Translations under genes and position numbers: made by a program
The notes under the pieces: model-generated
Seen by the model: the letters and a program-made list of their open reading frames with translations, nothing else
Database searches by the model: none
Told to the model about the DNA's origin: nothing
In this document: positions 1 through 5,804 of the stretch, piece by piece
Position numbering within the stretch: the stretch's first letter is position 1
How the letters are laid out: every line of letters starts with the position of its first letter
Assembly: GCA_002352365.1 (NCBI GenBank)
Contig: DEIJ01000131.1
Coordinates: 2,056-7,859, forward strand
Length of the DNA stretch: 5,804 nt
Direction: 5' to 3'
Source of the DNA: Dehalococcoidia bacterium UBA2777
GTDB taxonomy: Bacteria; Chloroflexota; Dehalococcoidia; UBA2247; UBA2777

Positions 1-1118
1 TCCCCCCACGCCTGAGCTAGACCTCGTCTTGGCTTGCCAGGGACCTGCCTCTTCCCCGCCTCCCCCCGTAGTTGCCAAAAAATCTCGCAAATCTTCATCA
101 AGCCGGTGGCAGCGATAGCATTGCCCACCCCCAAAGCGCCTCCCGAAGGGCAACATGGCAGGTCACCATCCCGGGCTGTCACCCCATCAGCGGTAAGCCG
201 GGCAGCCTCCCCCTTCCCGCAAAGCAGCAGACCTTCCAGATGGTGAAGTTCTTTATAGCTAAAGGGGTCATAAGGTTCTACCACATTGATCTCTTTGCGT
301 GGCTCTCTAATCCCAGCCATTTGGTAAGCCATCCTAGCAGCGCACTCCACATACCTAGGGTAATAAAGGTCTCTATTGGTCCAGTAGGCGCTATCTAAGC
401 TCCACCCCACCCCCTCAATCCATACCGGCTTATCAGTAATTCTTCTGGCGACATTTTCCGAGGCAAGCACAATAGCCGCTGCCCCGTCACTGGTGGGGCT
501 AACATCGAGTCGATTCACCGGCCAAACCATTACCTCTGAGTCTAGCACATCCTGAACGGTAATCTCGGCACCCAATTGAGCACACGGGTGATCTAAGGCA
601 TTCCGCTTATTCTTCACCGACACTAAGGCGATCTCTTCCTTAGTAATCCCATACCGATGCATGTAGCGGTTCATCTCTAGGGCAAAAATCCAAATCAAGT
701 TAGGTCCTAGCGGCCTCTCCAGGGTATGGTCAAATATAGTCAGGAATGCCCCTTGGGGGTGAGGGAGGCAACTAGACATTTTCTCCTCAGCGACAACAAG
801 GCAGGTATCAAAAAGACCCGAGGCCACATGATACCACCCCTGGGCACCCACGAACACACCAGTGCCACCACCGACGTAGCCCCTCATGTATGGTTTTCGC
901 CACGCTCCAGCTCCATCGGCAAGATACTCTCCTTTCATGTGAACGCCATCAAAGGCATCAGGGGCGCTTCCCAAGACTACACTTTCGATGTCTTCCAGGT
1001 TCAATTCGCAGGAATCAAGAGCCATCTTGGCTGCCTCCCAGGCTAGCTCTTTCCCCGTCTCCTCGGAGCGATGCATGAACTTGGTAATTCCTGCCCCGAC
1101 TACTGCTACCCGGCCCAT
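1..1118 (-). CDS. Thiolase-superfamily (SCP2-type) protein lacking catalytic residues, C-terminus cut by window edge
   Basis: The reading frame is open from ATG at 1118 to the left edge (372 codons seen); against its neighbour about 15 C-terminal residues are missing. The N-terminus (MGRVAVVGAGITKF), the GLFD..LVVAEEKM segment (101-114), EMNRY (148-152), RLDVSP..DGA (203-213), FSYKELHHLE (286-295) and QLRGEAGKRQV (349-359) are typical of SCP2-type thiolases and match the neighbouring paralogue block by block. Catalytic positions are changed: the nucleophile Cys aligns with Gly84, the first His with Tyr283 (EPYDPF), and the GHP histidine with Asn333 (VGNAIAA). A normal Claisen thiolase reaction is therefore unlikely. 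It may be a non-catalytic partner of the upstream thiolase, or an aldolase-type enzyme: steroid side-chain aldolase Ltp2, as I recall, also lacks the Cys and uses tyrosines. Its ribosome binding site (AAGGAAGGAG, 1125-1134) overlaps the upstream stop codon, so translation is probably coupled. The family is clear; the reaction is unknown. Confidence 0.88.
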   Translation of the reverse strand, partial: MGRVAVVGAGITKFMHRSEETGKELAWEAAKMALDSCELNLEDIESVVLGSAPDAFDGVHMKGEYLADGAGAWRKPYMRGYVGGGTGVFVGAQGWYHVASGLFDTCLVVAEEKMSSCLPHPQGAFLTIFDHTLERPLGPNLIWIFALEMNRYMHRYGITKEEIALVSVKNKRNALDHPCAQLGAEITVQDVLDSEVMVWPVNRLDVSPTSDGAAAIVLASENVARRITDKPVWIEGVGWSLDSAYWTNRDLYYPRYVECAARMAYQMAGIREPRKEINVVEPYDPFSYKELHHLEGLLLCGKGEAARLTADGVTARDGDLPCCPSGGALGVGNAIAATGLMKICEIFWQLRGEAGKRQVPGKPRRGLAQAWG

Positions 1119-1132
1119 GTAATTCTCCTTCC

Positions 1133-2290
1133 TTATCCCTGGTTGGTTAGGATCACTACCGCTCCACTGGCTGAGGGGATTCCTTGCCAGCATTGGGCCA
1201 GCCCTATCTTGGCGTGGCTCACTTGCCCCTTCCCCGCCTCCCCGCGCAATTGGAGAGTGACCTCAGCTACTCTCTCCAGTCCGCTAGCCTCAGCAAGGTG
1301 TCCAATTCCAAGACTACCCCCGGAGAGATTGACTGCTATCTCTCCCCCTCTTTGGGTAGCCCCTTCAGTGACTAATAAGGCTGCCTCTCCCCTGCGGCAT
1401 AGCCCCAGCGCTTCGAGGTGCTGGAGTTCCTTGTAGGAGAAGGTGTCGTCAATCTCCGCTAGGTCTATTTCCTTTCCAGGGTTTTTTATCCCTGCCATCT
1501 TATAAGCCATCTCTGCTGCCAACCGAGCATAGGCTGCCTCCCCCCAGTTCCTGGTCTCCAAGCTAGGAGTATCTGAGCACCAACCTACGCCCTTGATCCA
1601 TATCGGCTTGCTGGAGAGCATTTTAGCTTTCCTTCCTGAAGCTAAAACTACTACTACAGCTCCATCAGCAGGGGGACTCATATCCAAGCGACTTAAGGGA
1701 TAGAACACTACCTCCGAACTCATTACCTGATCTGGGGTCACCTCAGCTCCGTAAGCAGCCACAGGGTTATTTAAGGCACTCCTTTTGTTTTTAGCTGAGA
1801 CCTGGGCACACTGCTCTTTGCTATTCCCCGACTGATAAAGGTAGCGATTCATCTCCATCCCGGCGATGAAATAGGGGTTATGGGCCAAAGGTCGATTGAG
1901 AATCGGGTCCATAGCAAAAGCAATGCACCAATCGGGAGTAAGCAAATTTGACAACTTGCTATGGGCTTCAATGGCAACCGTATCTATAGCACCAGTGCAT
2001 ATCTGCATATAAGCAGCTATTAGTCCATAGAGCCCATCAGCGCAGATGGTATGGACCGGCTTCAAAGCCGCTCCCAACTGGTCGGGGACATATTCATCGA
2101 AAATGGAGGTGCCCTCAAGAAAGTCCTCGCTACAACATACGAAGCTATCTATATCCTTGCGGGGATCAACCCCGGCCTCGTTATAGGCTTTCACCGCGGC
2201 ATCAAACATTAGTTCTTTGTATGACATATCGGGAGTTATCGAATTAAAGAAAGTTCTCCCTATACCTACGATGGCTACATTTGGCAACAT
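1133..2290 (-). CDS. SCP2-type thiolase / acetyl-CoA acetyltransferase-like protein with intact nucleophile Cys
   Basis: This 385-residue protein has the usual length for SCP2-type/archaeal thiolases. The N-terminus MLPNVAIVGIGRT is a classic thiolase start. Cys83 (TICADG) fits the acyl-accepting nucleophile, at the normal distance before G100-A-I-D103. RLDMSPPADGA (201-211), WIKGVGW, MAYKMAGI and QLRGEAGKGQV (347-357) are family blocks. The GHP motif survives as IGHLAEASG with His331, and Cys367 (LAQCWQG) lies in the C-terminal active-site loop region. The HDAF-type motif reads IDDTFSY, so Asp281 replaces the first catalytic His. The expected chemistry is condensation or thiolysis of a 3-oxoacyl-CoA; the substrate cannot be read from sequence. 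The ATG at 2290 follows AAGGTGG, with no other usable start before the upstream in-frame stop. It is first in a two-gene operon, 14 nt before its degenerate paralogue. Such thiolases often work with a DUF35 zinc-ribbon/OB protein, which may lie beyond the left edge. Confidence 0.9.
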   Translation of the reverse strand: MLPNVAIVGIGRTFFNSITPDMSYKELMFDAAVKAYNEAGVDPRKDIDSFVCCSEDFLEGTSIFDEYVPDQLGAALKPVHTICADGLYGLIAAYMQICTGAIDTVAIEAHSKLSNLLTPDWCIAFAMDPILNRPLAHNPYFIAGMEMNRYLYQSGNSKEQCAQVSAKNKRSALNNPVAAYGAEVTPDQVMSSEVVFYPLSRLDMSPPADGAVVVVLASGRKAKMLSSKPIWIKGVGWCSDTPSLETRNWGEAAYARLAAEMAYKMAGIKNPGKEIDLAEIDDTFSYKELQHLEALGLCRRGEAALLVTEGATQRGGEIAVNLSGGSLGIGHLAEASGLERVAEVTLQLRGEAGKGQVSHAKIGLAQCWQGIPSASGAVVILTNQG

Positions 2291-2357
2291 ACCCTTCCAC
2301 CTTATTAGTTGATTTGGCCTATTTAAAAACTAAATCTTTAGATGAGAAGTCTACGAT

Positions 2358-2386
2358 ATGATAAAACCTTTTTGGCATAATGTCAA
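2358..2386 (-). promoter_or_regulatory. Sigma70-type promoter of the thiolase operon
   Basis: Read on the minus strand, a perfect -35 box TTGACA (2386-2381) is followed by a 17-bp spacer and TATCAT (2363-2358), one mismatch from TATAAT. Transcription would start near 2351, leaving a leader of about 60 nt before the thiolase ATG at 2290. It matches 11 of 12 consensus positions with ideal spacing, and nothing else upstream of this operon competes. It also argues against the open frame at 2319-2528 being a gene. Confidence 0.7.
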
Positions 2387-2397
2387 CAAGAGAGGAA

Positions 2398-2441
2398 AGC
2401 GAAGGTTTGGGATGAGGATGAGTATGCACCCAACCTTCGCT
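2398..2441. repeat. Inverted repeat just upstream of the thiolase -35 box
   Basis: The left arm AGCGAAGGTTTGGG (2398-2411) and right arm CCCAACCTTCGCT (2429-2441) are complementary over 13 bp with one extra T bulged in the left arm. They flank a 17-nt centre. The right arm is not followed by a T-run on the plus strand. On the minus strand the downstream tract (TTTCCTCTCTTG) is only weakly pyrimidine-rich, so a terminator is possible but not typical. It lies 11 bp upstream of the -35 box, which fits a binding site for a dimeric regulator. Confidence 0.6.
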
Positions 2442-2744
2442 TACCCGAATGATGCCAGATTTGATAGGAAAGATGATTGCCATCCCTGATTCTTTTTGGC
2501 TATCCAAACCTTTATGCTTTCCAGCCACCAGATTCGAAAGAATTGGTGATGTCCCAAATGAGATGCAGGCCGCTGTCTAACAACGCTTGTAGACCGTTAA
2601 GCCGCCCATCCATTGCTGGAGGATCCGATTTAGATTAGAATGGAGTATAAGAATGGCAGATAGCAAATTCAATTCAAAAGTTATCGGAGAGGGAATAGCT
2701 GGAGCGGGCTTCCCAAGCTAATCATAATACTGCTGCTAAGAGCA
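2442..2744. other. Intergenic stretch between divergent operons, no convincing gene
   Basis: No recognisable gene is present. There are short open frames: minus 2613-2512 (33 residues, ATG, no clear ribosome binding site); minus 2528-2319 (GTG, 70 residues, running through the repeat and the thiolase promoter); and plus 2653-2721 (22 residues, GGAG 7 nt before ATG). None resembles a known family. A small hairpin with an 8-bp stem, one bulged A and loop CGC lies at 2575-2594. A weak promoter-like pair, TTGCTG (2613-2618) and TAGAAT (2636-2641) with a 17-bp spacer, precedes the 22-residue frame. Confidence 0.5.
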
Positions 2745-2774
2745 TTACAAAAAGGTTACTAATTATAATATAAT
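2745..2774 (+). promoter_or_regulatory. Possible distal promoter upstream of mpgS (AT-rich, double TATAAT)
   Basis: Two overlapping perfect TATAAT boxes (2764-2769 and 2769-2774) sit in the most AT-rich patch of the region. The only -35 candidate is poor: TTACAA (2745-2750), 18 bp before the second box. Transcription from here would give a purine-rich leader of about 160 nt before mpgS. The proximal promoter at 2892 is a better match, so this is a secondary candidate. Confidence 0.3.
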
Positions 2775-2891
2775 TGAACGGGGGGAGAGAGGGAAGGAGA
2801 GAAAAGACCACTTAATAGGGTAATCGCAGTAAGGCCTTCAGCCAATAAGCGGGGGAAGCTAAGGAAGGAGGCAAATTGGTTAGGGGTGGGG

Positions 2892-2920
2892 TTGACCACT
2901 TTGGCTAGGATGCGGATAAT
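2892..2920 (+). promoter_or_regulatory. Sigma70-type promoter close to mpgS
   Basis: TTGACC (2892-2897), a 17-bp spacer and GATAAT (2915-2920) each differ from consensus at one position. Transcription would begin near 2927, giving a leader of about 14 nt that just includes the AGGAGG ribosome binding site before the ATG at 2941. Because the signal lies in non-coding DNA at a sensible distance from a well-supported start codon, it is the preferred promoter for the mpgS operon. Confidence 0.55.
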
Positions 2921-2940
2921 AGAGAGATTGAGGAGGAGAG

Positions 2941-4128
2941 ATGCGTATAGAGAAGACAAGGTATACCGAGAGGTTTGGGGCGGTGAAGATAAACGAGGTG
3001 CAGAAGGTTTTAGAGTTGGACTCGGGAAGGAGGAGCGAGTCCTCACGCAAGGAAGAGGTGGCAGTAGATAAGATTGAAGAAGAGGAGATGAGGGATATTG
3101 AGGAGATGATGACCGTAGTCGTCCCGATAAGGGATGAGAAGCTCAAGCTTTTTGAGGGGGTGCTGAGCGGTATACCTCACAACTGTTTACCCATCGTAAT
3201 CTCCAATAGCCAAAGAGGAAAGGTAGATAGGCTCAAGATGGAGCGAGATACCTTAGAGCAATTCTGCCATTTCACTCAGCGTCAAGCGATTATAGCGCAT
3301 CAAAAGGATTTCGAGCTGGCCCAGGCGCTGGAGAGGTGCGGATATAGTGAGATTTTAGAGGAGGGGTTGGTACGGGATGGCAAGAGTGAGGGAATGGTTA
3401 TCGGCATCCTCTTGGCTCTGCTTCTAAAGAAAAAATATGTGGCATTTATCGATGCCGATAATTATATCCCTGGAGCGGTGCTGGAACACATAAGAAATTT
3501 CGCTGCTGGGTTTGCTACCGCCAGATCCCCCTACGTGATGGTGAGAAATCTATGGCACTATAAGCCTAAGATTGAAGAAGAGGGGCTTTACTTCAAGAAG
3601 TGGGGAAGGATTTCGGAAGCGAGCAACAAATATATTAATTCTCTCATCTCAACGAAGAGTGGCTTTGATACCGAGGTGGTAAAGACAGCCAATTCTGGGG
3701 AGCATGCTATGAGCCTTGAGCTGGCCAGTATTATCCCTTACGCTTCGGGATTTGCCTCCGAGGTTCAGGAGCTCATGTCTATTTTCGAAGGCTTCGGTGG
3801 TGTGCTTCCCCAGCAAGATCCCCAGGCAGTAGAGGAGGGGGTGGAGATATTCCAGATAGAGACCAGGAATCCTCACCTTCATGAAGAGAAGGGGAAGGAA
3901 CACCGCGCCGAAATGCTCCTTCCCTCCCTCTCTGTGGTCTATCATTCCCCTTTGGCTGAGCCTGAGCTGAAACAGCAAATCTGTGAGGAGCTAAGGTCAC
4001 AAAAACTCCTGGGAGAGGATGAGGAGCCTCAGAAACCAAAAACCATCCCTCCACCACAAATGGTTGCTCTCGAATGCCTGGGCAGATATCTTTGGGAGTA
4101 CCTCTCAGGCCACCTTACCCTCAAGTAA
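2941..4128 (+). CDS. mpgS: Mannosyl-3-phosphoglycerate synthase (GT55 family)
   Basis: MpgS transfers mannose from GDP-mannose to 3-phosphoglycerate, giving mannosyl-3-phosphoglycerate, precursor of the compatible solute mannosylglycerate. It is a cytosolic GT-A-fold, metal-dependent retaining enzyme. At 395 residues it matches single-domain homologues (roughly 390-395). Visible signatures: the N-terminal RYTERFGAVKINEVQKVLEL (7-26); nucleotide-binding VVVPIRDEKLKLFEGVLSG (59-77); EGLVRDGKSEGM (141-152); the metal/GDP motif FIDADNY with Asp171 and Asp173; VKTANSGEHAMS (247-258); and FQIETRNPHLHE (304-315), whose histidines 312/314 lie where a metal ligand is expected. An in-frame TGA at 2929-2931 and AGGAGG just before the ATG fix the start. 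There are no membrane segments. No phosphatase domain is fused, unlike the bifunctional MgsD of Dehalococcoides, and no mpgP is in view. The asparagine-synthetase-like gene follows after 27 nt, presumably on the same transcript. Confidence 0.95.
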   Translation: MRIEKTRYTERFGAVKINEVQKVLELDSGRRSESSRKEEVAVDKIEEEEMRDIEEMMTVVVPIRDEKLKLFEGVLSGIPHNCLPIVISNSQRGKVDRLKMERDTLEQFCHFTQRQAIIAHQKDFELAQALERCGYSEILEEGLVRDGKSEGMVIGILLALLLKKKYVAFIDADNYIPGAVLEHIRNFAAGFATARSPYVMVRNLWHYKPKIEEEGLYFKKWGRISEASNKYINSLISTKSGFDTEVVKTANSGEHAMSLELASIIPYASGFASEVQELMSIFEGFGGVLPQQDPQAVEEGVEIFQIETRNPHLHEEKGKEHRAEMLLPSLSVVYHSPLAEPELKQQICEELRSQKLLGEDEEPQKPKTIPPPQMVALECLGRYLWEYLSGHLTLK

Positions 4129-4155
4129 CAGAGTTGCTTCGAAAGGAGGTTTTAG

Positions 4156-5760
4156 ATGTGTCTTATATTTGGCATCTTGAGCCGAAAGGATGGAGAGGTA
4201 TCTCCTTTTGTCAATCCCATGCTTAATGCCTTCTCTTACAAGCCCAAAAAGTCATGGCTGGTGACCCCTGGAGCCGGGTGCATGTTTGTAAAGGAGGTGC
4301 ATCCTGAAACGCAAGCACCTATGGGCAAGCTGGCTTTAGGACAGATTTCTTCGGAAAAACCATGTTTGAGTTTAGGAGATAAATTGGCCTTGCTTTGTGA
4401 GGGAAGGATTTATGATGACAGTCCAATCAAGCTTTTAGAGGAGAAATATCGGGGTGACTTGAGTGAAGCACTGGGGGGAACCTTAGGGCTACTTGATGGC
4501 GAATATGCCTTGGCAGCAAGCGATGGCAGTAAGATCGTCGTCGCCCGAGATTCGCTCGGTAGAAAACCTGTCTTCTATGATCAAAATGAAGAGATTATTG
4601 CCTTCGCTTCGGAGAAGAAGGTGTTATGGGGAATAGGATTGCGGAATGTAAAGCCACTGCGGGCAGGCACGCTTGCTTTTTTGGGGGAAGATGGCATTGC
4701 GATTGGCGAAACGCATAAACTTGGCAGAATAGGGATTGAGATAAATAACTTAGATACTGCTGTAAATGAGTATGAGAGATTGCTTCGGATAGGTGTTGAA
4801 AAGAGGCTTAAGGATGTGGAGAGAGTGGGTGTGTTGCTCTCGGGTGGGGTGGACAGCTGCCTTTCGACCCAGCTTGTATCTGAAATTGCGGCTGATAGAG
4901 GTATAGAGGTCATAGCCTATACTGCAGGTATGCCCAATGCTATAGACATACTGTATGCGGAGCGTTTCGCTCAAGAGCTGGGGTTGAATCATAAGGTGAG
5001 GAGACTTGAGCTTTCAGAAGTCGAATCCTATCTCCCTCAGGTAATTAGAGTGGTTGAGGAGAGGGACTTTGTCCAGATAGAAACCGGCATTGGGGTCTAT
5101 GCTGCGGAGGAAATGGCAGCTCAGGATGGCATCAAGGTGATCTTCTCTGGCCAAGGGCCAGATGAGCTGTGGGGTGGTTATAGATGGTATCCTCAGGTTA
5201 TAGCCGAGGAAGGATATGAAGGGCTTCTCCAGAGAATGTGGGGTGATTTGGAGAGGGCAGATATTGAGACCTTTGATAGGGAGAACAAGATCGCTGTGGC
5301 CCATGGCATAGAGGTGATATTCCCTTTTGCTGATACTCAGGTGGTCAAATTCGCCATGAGCGTGTCTCCTGAACTCAAAATAAATTCCCCCCAAGACAAT
5401 CTAGGGAAGCGACCTCATCGAGAACTAGCTGAAAGGGTCGGGGTACCCCAAGAGTTTGCCCAGCGGGGAAAGGATGCGGCTCAACACGGCACAGGGATTC
5501 ACGAAGTCTTGGATGAGATAGCCCGAAGAAATGGTTTTGATCCTGACTTGGTAAAGCGCATTGGCTACCAAAGTGAGGAAGTAAGCTCTGAGAAATTGGC
5601 CAGCTCTTCTCGTTATGGATACCGATATGCGGCAAAGGGACTATGGGAGGTCTCCGACTACATCCAGCTTTTCCTCGATACGATGGCATATAGAAATAAT
5701 CTTTTAAATAGGAAGGAGAGAACAGTCATAGAAAGCTTGATGCAAAAGCTCAGTTCCTAA
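4156..5760 (+). CDS. Asparagine synthetase (glutamine-hydrolysing)-like amidotransferase
   Basis: Two domains are visible. Residues 2 to about 200 are a class II (Ntn) glutaminase starting MCLIFGI, where Cys2 becomes the nucleophile after Met removal; DGEYALA (114-120) and ARDSLGRKPVFY (130-141) are family blocks. Residues from about 200 to 520 are the ATP-pyrophosphatase synthetase domain, with the PP-loop LLSGGVDS (227-234), SGQGPDELWGGY (331-342), FPFADTQVVKFA (389-400) and RGKDAAQHGTG (437-447), whose Lys439 fits the conserved lysine. The enzyme should adenylate a carboxylate and replace AMP with ammonia from glutamine. It departs from E. coli AsnB: Gln333 stands where AsnB has catalytic Glu348, NGEIYN reads EGRIYD (82-87), and the arginine expected in the glutamine pocket is not obvious. 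Some of this is normal for the archaeal-type branch. Start: a TAG directly precedes the ATG, and AAAGGAGG (4142-4149) is a strong ribosome binding site. The substrate may be aspartate or, given mpgS upstream, a mannosylglycerate-type acid. Confidence 0.85.
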   Translation: MCLIFGILSRKDGEVSPFVNPMLNAFSYKPKKSWLVTPGAGCMFVKEVHPETQAPMGKLALGQISSEKPCLSLGDKLALLCEGRIYDDSPIKLLEEKYRGDLSEALGGTLGLLDGEYALAASDGSKIVVARDSLGRKPVFYDQNEEIIAFASEKKVLWGIGLRNVKPLRAGTLAFLGEDGIAIGETHKLGRIGIEINNLDTAVNEYERLLRIGVEKRLKDVERVGVLLSGGVDSCLSTQLVSEIAADRGIEVIAYTAGMPNAIDILYAERFAQELGLNHKVRRLELSEVESYLPQVIRVVEERDFVQIETGIGVYAAEEMAAQDGIKVIFSGQGPDELWGGYRWYPQVIAEEGYEGLLQRMWGDLERADIETFDRENKIAVAHGIEVIFPFADTQVVKFAMSVSPELKINSPQDNLGKRPHRELAERVGVPQEFAQRGKDAAQHGTGIHEVLDEIARRNGFDPDLVKRIGYQSEEVSSEKLASSSRYGYRYAAKGLWEVSDYIQLFLDTMAYRNNLLNRKERTVIESLMQKLSS

Positions 5761-5779
5761 TCATTAAGTGACGTCAACT

Positions 5780-5804
5780 GTTACCGCCACAAGGGTGGTA
5801 GCTT
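5780..5804 (+). terminator. Candidate terminator hairpin after the mpgS operon (cut by edge)
   Basis: GTTACCGCC (5780-5788) pairs with GGTGGTAGC (5794-5802) over 9 bp, including two G-T pairs, around loop ACAAG. It lies 20 nt past the stop codon and is followed by TT at the window end. Whether a T-run continues cannot be seen, so intrinsic termination is plausible but unproven. Confidence 0.4.

Noticed and set aside
1071..1436. Plus-strand open frames across the thiolase genes (also 34-246, 72-398, 726-1046).
   Set aside because: They are antisense to two clearly homologous thiolase genes and show low-complexity Pro/Ser-rich translations typical of shadow frames.
2319..2528. Minus-strand open frame of 70 codons starting at GTG.
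   Set aside because: It contains the palindrome and the near-consensus thiolase promoter, has no clear ribosome binding site and no recognisable family.
2571..2608. On the minus strand, CGGCTTAAC, CAAGCGTT and TTAGAC recall the ends of integron attC sites.
   Set aside because: The spacing is wrong, GTT is duplicated, no complementary R''/L'' boxes are found on the other side, and there is no cassette structure or integrase.
2806..2901. Eight-base direct repeat GACCACTT at 2806-2813 and 2894-2901, the second overlapping the mpgS -35 box.
   Set aside because: It is too short to distinguish from chance without conservation data.
2876..2908. AAGGAGG followed by TTG and a short plus-strand frame upstream of mpgS, a possible leader peptide.
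   Set aside because: It would lie mostly upstream of or across the preferred promoter, the spacing is short, and the peptide of about ten residues has no attenuation-type codon run.
5769..5776. Perfect palindrome TGACGTCA after the last gene.
   Set aside because: Eight bases, not extended on either side and downstream of the operon; probably chance.
5780..5804. AAGGGTGGTA resembles the first half of the T-box antiterminator consensus.
   Set aside because: The sequence continues GCTT instead of CCGCG, and only about 40 nt separate it from the upstream stop codon, too short for a stem I specifier domain. A plain hairpin explains it better.

Overview
The window looks bacterial, with moderate GC. 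Two good sigma70-type promoters and clear Shine-Dalgarno sites precede the genes. Nothing in it fixes the taxon. A single-domain mannosyl-3-phosphoglycerate synthase, a pair of SCP2-type thiolase-like proteins and an archaeal-style asparagine synthetase homologue would suit a thermophilic or anaerobic lineage such as Chloroflexota. That placement is inference.

Layout: two operons diverge from an intergenic region of about 650 bp (2291-2940). On the minus strand, a near-consensus promoter (2358-2386) drives two tandem thiolase-superfamily genes. The first (2290 to 1133) keeps the thiolase nucleophile Cys and the GH histidine. The second starts at 1118 and runs off the left edge with perhaps 15 residues missing; it has lost the Cys and both catalytic histidines. 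They are probably partner subunits of one acyl-CoA enzyme. A long inverted repeat (2398-2441) sits just upstream of the -35 box.

On the plus strand, a promoter at 2892-2920 precedes mpgS (2941-4128). A 27-nt gap and a strong ribosome binding site lead into an asparagine-synthetase-like glutamine amidotransferase (4156-5760), with a candidate terminator hairpin at the right edge.

How they may work together: MpgS joins GDP-mannose and 3-phosphoglycerate, the committed step to the compatible solute mannosylglycerate. The usual phosphatase partner MpgP is not visible. The next gene instead encodes an ATP-dependent amide-forming enzyme. One explanation is that it amidates the glycerate carboxylate, giving mannosylglyceramide, a solute known from Rhodothermus marinus whose amidating enzyme, to my knowledge, is unassigned. 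This is the most interesting hypothesis in the window; plain asparagine synthesis is the conservative alternative. The thiolase pair has no obvious metabolic link to the solute operon.
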